NCBI GenBank assembly: GCA_023390775.1
Contig: JAEWCF010000102.1
Coordinates: 1 to 54,729, forward strand
Direction of reading: 5' to 3'
Length of the DNA stretch: 54,729 bases
Source of the DNA: Bacteroidota bacterium
GTDB lineage: Bacteria > Bacteroidota > Bacteroidia > Flavobacteriales > Flavobacteriaceae
Shown here piece after piece: positions 49,345-54,729 of the stretch; the stretch's first letter is position 1; the number at the start of each line of letters is the position of its first letter. Both the position numbers and the translations under genes were made by a program. The notes below the pieces were generated by a model that did no database searches, had not been told where the DNA came from, and saw only the letters and a program-made list of their open reading frames with translations.

Positions 49345-50874
49345 ATGCCCTTTCCAATCATCAATTCAATCGCTTCGTGGGTCCTCAAGCAGCGCATCCA
49401 CCAGATCGAGTTGTTTCTCAAATATCCGCACGAAGTTCAGGACGAATTGCTGATGAACCTCATCAAATCATGCGAAAATACCGAGGTTGGTTCCCAGTAC
49501 GGTTTTGAATCGATCCGGTCTTACGAGGCGTTTGCCGATCGCGTGCCGGTTTCGCCTTACGAATCGCTTGAGCCGGTGATCGAACAGACGCGTCGGGGAC
49601 AGCAGCATGTTTTCTGGCATTCGACCATCAAGTGGTTCGCCAAATCCAGCGGCACGACAAATGCGAAGAGCAAATTTATCCCCGTCAGCCATGAGGCGCT
49701 CGAGGATTGCCATTACAAAGGAAGCAAGGACCTGCTTTGCCTCTACCTCAACAACAACGAAAATTCACAACTTTTTACCGGCAAGAGCCTTCGCCTGGGC
49801 GGAAGCCGCCAGATCTATGAGGACAACAACTCCTATTTTGGAGACCTTTCGGCCATATTGATCGAAAACATGCCGATTTGGGCTGAATTCAGTTCCACGC
49901 CTTCGAGCAAGATTTCGCTGATGAGCGAGTGGGAAGCCAAAATCCCTGCGATCATCAACCAGACCATCGGGGAGAACGTGACCAGTTTTGCCGGTGTTCC
50001 CTCGTGGATGCTGGTGTTGCTAAACCGCGTGCTAGAGGAAACGGGCAAGGAAAACCTTCTCGAGGTCTGGCCAAACCTGGAGGTCTATTTTCACGGAGGG
50101 GTCAGTTTCGATCCTTATCGGGACCAATATCACCGCATCGTACCCAAACCGGATTTCAGGTATTACGAGATTTACAATGCGTCCGAAGGCTTTTTCGCAA
50201 TCCAGGACCGCAACGGCTCATCGGACCTGCTGTTGATGCTGGATTACGGAATTTTTTACGAGTTCATCCCGATGGACACCTTCGACACCCCGCAGCAAAG
50301 GGTGCTTCGGCTTTCGGAAGTTGAAGTCGATAAAAATTACGCCATTGTCATTACGACCAATTCGGGTTTGTGGCGCTATCTCATCGGCGACACGGTTCGA
50401 TTTACAAGCCTGAATCCTTACCGGATCCGCGTTACCGGCCGTACGAAGCATTTCATCAATGTATTTGGCGAGGAACTGATGGTGGAGAATACCGATACGG
50501 CCATTGCAAGGGCCTGCGCCGCAACCGGATCGCAGATTTCCGATTATACCGTGGCCCCGATTTTCATGCAGGGCCGTGAAAAAGGCGCTCACGAATGGAT
50601 GATTGAATTCAAGACGCCGCCGGCCGATATTTCGGGATTTGCGCAACTTCTCGACAAAGAGCTCCAAACGTTAAATTCCGACTACGAGGCCAAAAGGTAT
50701 AATAATATGACGCTCAACCCGTTAATCGTAAACATCGCGCGGCAGAACCTCTTTTACGATTGGCTGAAGGAACAGGATAAACTGGGCGGCCAGCACAAGA
50801 TTCCGAGGCTGTCCAACAAACGCGACTATCTGGACCAGCTTAAAGAACTGCAGGTCCGCGTCAAGAATATATGA
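49345..50874 (+). CDS. GH3-family (auxin-responsive promoter-like) acyl-adenylating protein
   Basis: 509 residues, full length for bacterial GH3. These belong to the ANL adenylating superfamily related to plant jasmonate/auxin amido synthetases. Adenylate-forming motifs: KSSGTTNAKSKFIPVS (P-loop), AGVPSWMLVLLNRVLEETG, YEIYNASEGFFAIQDRNG (motif with Glu) and GLWRYLIGDTVRFTSLNPYRI (hinge region). The substrate in bacteria is not known. The 43-residue lipoprotein gene overlaps the stop codon (ATGA), so the two are coupled. Confidence 0.92.
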   Translation: MPFPIINSIASWVLKQRIHQIELFLKYPHEVQDELLMNLIKSCENTEVGSQYGFESIRSYEAFADRVPVSPYESLEPVIEQTRRGQQHVFWHSTIKWFAKSSGTTNAKSKFIPVSHEALEDCHYKGSKDLLCLYLNNNENSQLFTGKSLRLGGSRQIYEDNNSYFGDLSAILIENMPIWAEFSSTPSSKISLMSEWEAKIPAIINQTIGENVTSFAGVPSWMLVLLNRVLEETGKENLLEVWPNLEVYFHGGVSFDPYRDQYHRIVPKPDFRYYEIYNASEGFFAIQDRNGSSDLLLMLDYGIFYEFIPMDTFDTPQQRVLRLSEVEVDKNYAIVITTNSGLWRYLIGDTVRFTSLNPYRIRVTGRTKHFINVFGEELMVENTDTAIARACAATGSQISDYTVAPIFMQGREKGAHEWMIEFKTPPADISGFAQLLDKELQTLNSDYEAKRYNNMTLNPLIVNIARQNLFYDWLKEQDKLGGQHKIPRLSNKRDYLDQLKELQVRVKNI

Positions 50875-51002
50875 AAAAATACCTACTATTGGCCGTTGTG
50901 GCCTGCGTGCTTGCCTCGTGCGGGCCGCGAAGATTGAGTTGTTACGGGAAACGATGCGTCCATACGCACAAACCGCAGGGAGAATCCCCTAGGCCCGTTT
51001 AA
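50871..51002 (+). CDS. Very small cysteine-containing lipoprotein
   Basis: 43 residues starting MKKYLLLAVVACVLASCGPR; the ATG overlaps the GH3 stop codon as ATGA, so it is probably translated by coupling. The signal peptide ends in lipobox LASC (Cys17). The mature part is about 27 residues with Arg, Lys, His and two further cysteines (SCYGKRC), and no family I recognise. It is too short for most gene callers but has the full hallmarks of a lipoprotein and a real start context. Function unknown. Confidence 0.7.
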   Translation: MKKYLLLAVVACVLASCGPRRLSCYGKRCVHTHKPQGESPRPV

Positions 51003-51049
51003 TTCCCACCGATTGTCCTTGCGGACACCGCGAAATTCCGGCATATTAT

Positions 51050-51073
51050 AAAAAAGCCGGAAATCATCCGGCT
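51050..51073 (-). terminator. Terminator of the tig-clpP-clpX operon
   Basis: On the minus strand, AGCCGG-ATGATTT-CCGGCT followed by TTTTT, 25 nt past the clpX stop. The hairpin is symmetrical, so it may also serve the plus-strand lipoprotein. Confidence 0.8.
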
Positions 51074-51098
51074 CATTTACTTGAATTTCTGTATCGGG

Positions 51099-52331
<1,233 letters not shown>

Positions 52332-52348
52332 TTTATATGTTTTGTGCC

Positions 52349-53023
52349 CTAGCTGCGGCGGAGCACTTCGTCGATCATTCCATACGTCTTCGCCTCATCG
52401 GCTATCATCCAGTAATCGCGCTCGCTGTCCTGGTGGACGCGCTCGAAAGTCTGGCCCGTGTGTTTGGCGATGATGGTGTACAATTCATTTTTGAGCTTAA
52501 GCATCTCTCGGAGGTTAATCTCCATATCTGTTGCTACGCCCTGAGCGCCCCCCGAAGGCTGGTGGATCATCACGCGTGAATGCGGCAACGCCGAACGCTT
52601 TCCTTTTTCACCCGCGCAAAGCAGCACGGCGCCCATCGAAGCGGCCATTCCCGTACAGATCGTGGCGACATCGGGCTTGATGTACTGCATGGTATCGTAA
52701 ATGCCGAGGCCCGCGTAAACGCTTCCTCCCGGCGAATTGATGTAGATCTGGATATCTTTCGATGAATCGGCGCTTTCAAGGAACAGGAGCTGGGCCTGGA
52801 CGATATTGGCAATCTGGTCGTCGATCCCGGTGCCCAGGAAAATGATGCGGTCCATCATCAGCCTTGAAAAAACATCCAGTTGCGAAACGTTGAGTTGCCT
52901 TTCCTCAATGATGTAAGGCGTCATTCCCGTTGGCGTCAGCCCTGCGACGATCTTGTCATAATAAAGGCTGTTGACCCCGTGATGACGCGTCGCATATTTT
53001 TTAAATTCTTTTCCGAAATTCAT
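52349..53023 (-). CDS. clpP: ATP-dependent Clp protease proteolytic subunit ClpP
   Basis: 224 residues with an N-terminal propeptide-like extension. Catalytic triad: Ser129 in GMAASMGAVLL, His154 in RVMIHQPSGG and Asp203 in SERDYWM. Other marks are IIFLGTGIDDQIANIVQAQLLFLE and YINSPGGSVYAGLGIYDTMQ. Self-compartmentalising serine protease, tetradecamer, in the cytoplasm. Follows tig by 54 nt and is upstream of clpX by 17 nt in one operon. Confidence 0.97.
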   Translation of the reverse strand: MNFGKEFKKYATRHHGVNSLYYDKIVAGLTPTGMTPYIIEERQLNVSQLDVFSRLMMDRIIFLGTGIDDQIANIVQAQLLFLESADSSKDIQIYINSPGGSVYAGLGIYDTMQYIKPDVATICTGMAASMGAVLLCAGEKGKRSALPHSRVMIHQPSGGAQGVATDMEINLREMLKLKNELYTIIAKHTGQTFERVHQDSERDYWMIADEAKTYGMIDEVLRRS

Positions 53024-53077
53024 ATTGGTGGTTAAGGTTACGACAAAAACGTTTTAAAGGTACGAATATTTTGGAAT

Positions 53078-54403
53078 TTATTCCCCGTACATCTCTTTTA
53101 CGAATTGCTCGTAGGAAACCGTCTTCTCCTTTGCCGGAACTTTTTCGTTGAAAAGGTTAAGCAGCTTTTCGGCGACGACCTGTTCGGTCAGCCTGCGCAC
53201 CTCGTCCTGGTTGGACATCACGCGTGCCACGATGCCGTCGACATCTTCCTGACTGGGATCCATCTGCCCAAATTGCGCCATCTGCCTGCGGATCATGTTC
53301 GATGTATAGGCCTTAAGGTCCTCGAAATTGACCTTCACCTCGTGGTCGCGCATGACGCGTGCCTCGATCAATTGGTAGCGAAGCCCTTTTTCGGACTTGT
53401 TGTACTCTTCCTCGGCTTCAGATTCGTCCAGCGGGTTTTCACCGGCCGTGCGGATCCATTTTTTGAGGAAAGCCGCCGGAAGATCGAATTTTGCCGATTC
53501 GATCAGCGCTTCGGTCACATCGTTGTGGAACTTCTGGCTGGCCTGCTGCGCAAACTGGTTCTCGGCGTCCTGGCGGATCTTCTCGCGAAGGTCGGCTTCG
53601 GATGTCACGTTGCCCTCTCCAAAAAGTTTGTCGAACAATTCCTGATTAAGTTCGGCGGGTTCGCTTGCGTTGATCTCCTCGATGGTAAACTCGACCTGCG
53701 TATCCAGGCCGTGAACGTGGTCGTGCCCGACCTTAAGATAGTCCATCAGTTTGTGGTCGTCGTCAAAAAGGCCCTTGGTATTGAGCGTCACGACATCGCC
53801 TGGCTTCTTTCCCTCGAAAGCTTTTTGGGCATCCTTACTGGCAAAAATATCCGGCGAAAAAGTCGTGCGGTTTTCGATGCCAAATTCCTCGTTGCGGAAT
53901 GTTCCGGTCACATCGGCGCCCGGTTCAAATTCGTTTTTGGAAATCAGTTTGCCGTACTGCTTGCGGATGCGCATCACCTGATCGTCGATCATCTTGTCGT
54001 CGGCCGTAATCTTATATTTGGTAATTCCCTTAAGGTTTTCAAGGTCGACTTTCACCTCGGGAGTGAGTCCAAGCTCGAATTGGAATTTTAATGTTTCGGC
54101 GTCCCAGTCCATTTTGTCGTCGGCCTTGGGAAGCGGGTTTCCAAGGATGTCGAGCTTTTCGTCCTGAAGGTATTTATTAAGGTTTTCCTGTAAAAGTTTA
54201 TTGATTTCCTCGAGCATTACCCCTTTGCCGTACTGCTTGCGGATCAAACTCATAGGCACCTCGCCCTTGCGGAATCCGGGGATGTTGGCGCTCTTGCGGT
54301 AGTTGGTGAGCAGTTTCTCAACCCTTTCCTGATAGTCTTCCTTTGTGATCTCGACGTCGAGCACGGCGTTGAGCTCGTCGATATTGTTCCTGGTGATGTT
54401 CAT
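53078..54403 (-). CDS. tig: Trigger factor chaperone
   Basis: 441 residues. The ribosome-binding N-terminal domain is recognised by IPGFRKGEVPMSLIRKQYGKGVMLEE (the GFRxGxxP signature). The middle PPIase-like domain is divergent, as in many Bacteroidetes: FEPGADVTGTFRNEEFG and DHVHGLDTQVEFTIEEI. The long C-terminal helical arm domain follows (AEEEYNKSEKGLRYQLIEARVMRDHEV). Holds nascent chains at the exit tunnel. First gene of the tig-clpP-clpX operon, with its own -7 box at 54434-54427. Confidence 0.94.
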   Translation of the reverse strand: MNITRNNIDELNAVLDVEITKEDYQERVEKLLTNYRKSANIPGFRKGEVPMSLIRKQYGKGVMLEEINKLLQENLNKYLQDEKLDILGNPLPKADDKMDWDAETLKFQFELGLTPEVKVDLENLKGITKYKITADDKMIDDQVMRIRKQYGKLISKNEFEPGADVTGTFRNEEFGIENRTTFSPDIFASKDAQKAFEGKKPGDVVTLNTKGLFDDDHKLMDYLKVGHDHVHGLDTQVEFTIEEINASEPAELNQELFDKLFGEGNVTSEADLREKIRQDAENQFAQQASQKFHNDVTEALIESAKFDLPAAFLKKWIRTAGENPLDESEAEEEYNKSEKGLRYQLIEARVMRDHEVKVNFEDLKAYTSNMIRRQMAQFGQMDPSQEDVDGIVARVMSNQDEVRRLTEQVVAEKLLNLFNEKVPAKEKTVSYEQFVKEMYGE

Positions 54404-54426
54404 TTTTACTGAATAAAATTGGCTGG

Positions 54427-54434
54427 CAAAAGTA
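54427..54434 (-). promoter_or_regulatory. -7 box (TACTTTTG) of tig
   Basis: A perfect TAnnTTTG on the minus strand 23 nt before the tig ATG. A heptamer tract begins 13 nt further upstream. Confidence 0.5.
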
Positions 54435-54446
54435 CAAAAATTTGAC

Positions 54447-54509
54447 GAATGGTGAATGTCGAATGTCGAATGTCGAATGACGAACGTCGAATGACGAATG
54501 ACGAACGTC
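54447..54509. repeat. Heptamer tandem repeat (GAATGTC type), nine units
   Basis: Units: GAATGGT, GAATGTC three times, GAATGAC, GAACGTC, GAATGAC twice, GAACGTC, in unbroken register over 63 nt. Confidence 0.85.
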
Positions 54510-54615
54510 GACGAGACTCCCGAAGCGGCACCGATAAAATTATTGCAGAATCGTTCGAGTTGAAGATGGATTGCTTAACCGGAAAAACGGGTTGACACCA
54601 CAAATGTCCGAATCA

Positions 54616-54657
54616 AACTCAAAACCCAAAACCCAAAACTCAAAACCCAAAACTCGC
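54616..54657. repeat. Heptamer tandem repeat (AACTCAA/AACCCAA type), six units
   Basis: Units: AACTCAA, AACCCAA twice, AACTCAA, AACCCAA, AACTCGC. The same unit occurs at 28659-28694. Confidence 0.8.
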
Positions 54658-54729
54658 TCGCGTAGAGATCATGGGAACACACCCGGCCCTTCCCCTACAC
54701 CCGAAGGTCGTAAATCTGCAGTGATGTTT

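Larger units (their letters stand above)
54404..54729. other. 326-nt terminal region without a gene, two heptamer tracts
   Basis: Upstream of tig. Contains the tig -7 box, GAATGTC-type heptamers (54447-54509) and AACTCAA-type heptamers (54616-54657). The rest shows no gene start I can support; a gene may lie beyond the window edge. Confidence 0.7.

Noticed and set aside
52340..52360. TGTGCCCTAGC near the clpP end resembles the left end of the element at 29728
   Set aside because: Only 11 nt match and it spans a real stop codon, so chance is more likely.
54406..54603. Small minus-strand frame rich in RRSSF/IRHS repeats
   Set aside because: It is a translation of the GAATGTC heptamer array.

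Overview
The window looks like a chromosomal stretch from a Flavobacteriaceae bacterium (Bacteroidetes), probably Flavobacterium or a close relative. Reasons: type IX secretion (T9SS) sorting domains on three proteins and a T9SS plug protein; -7 promoter boxes of the Bacteroidetes form TAnnTTTG ahead of many genes with no strong Shine-Dalgarno sequences; a FolK/deoxynucleoside kinase fusion; DUF5916, DUF1573, S46 peptidase and GH3 proteins; and the order tig-clpP-clpX. By eye the GC content is near or above 50%, high for this family (not computed).

Layout. 1-8.3 kb: GNAT acetyltransferase end, L,D-transpeptidase, DUF5916 protein, gpmI, acetyl-CoA hydrolase/transferase, map and a methyltransferase. 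8.3-10 kb: T9SS plug protein and apaG. 10-15.9 kb: a complete minus-strand ligase-associated DNA repair module (exonuclease, ATP-dependent ligase, Lhr-core helicase, PdeM/MPE endonuclease). 15.9-16.4 kb: palindrome-rich intergenic island. 16.4-22.8 kb: pruA, two tandem T9SS cargo proteins (one lipase-like), rsmG and a fatty acid desaturase. 22.8-28.6 kb: aspartate aminotransferase, purT, a Crp/Fnr regulator followed by an FNR-type palindrome, a Tat-leader pirin, a YceI protein and fabD. 28.7-34.7 kb: galE, a DegT/DnrJ aminotransferase, waaA and an S46 dipeptidyl peptidase. 34.7-41.6 kb: a small lipoprotein, a carboxypeptidase-regulatory-like protein, tRNA-Leu and tRNA-Gly, mutS, a DUF1573 protein, a TrmH-family methylase and folK-dnk. 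41.6-54.7 kb: sppA, an LRR T9SS protein, an AsmA-like protein, a DUF2797 protein, a GH3 protein with a 43-residue lipoprotein, and the minus-strand tig-clpP-clpX operon.

Most genes are housekeeping or envelope genes in short operons. There is no phage, transposase, CRISPR array or rRNA. The unusual content lies between genes: (1) two 134-bp copies of a dispersed repeat whose 41-bp core is inverted in one copy relative to the other, between inverted arms; (2) nested palindromes built of 6-nt arms and 3-nt spacers; (3) several degenerate heptamer tandem tracts; (4) at least three copies of a REP-like GGGCGTGCC element; (5) a perfect TTGAC-N4-GTCAA site between a Crp/Fnr gene and a pirin gene, at an activator-like distance from a -7 box. 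Promoters, terminators and functions are read from sequence and family knowledge; no database search was possible.
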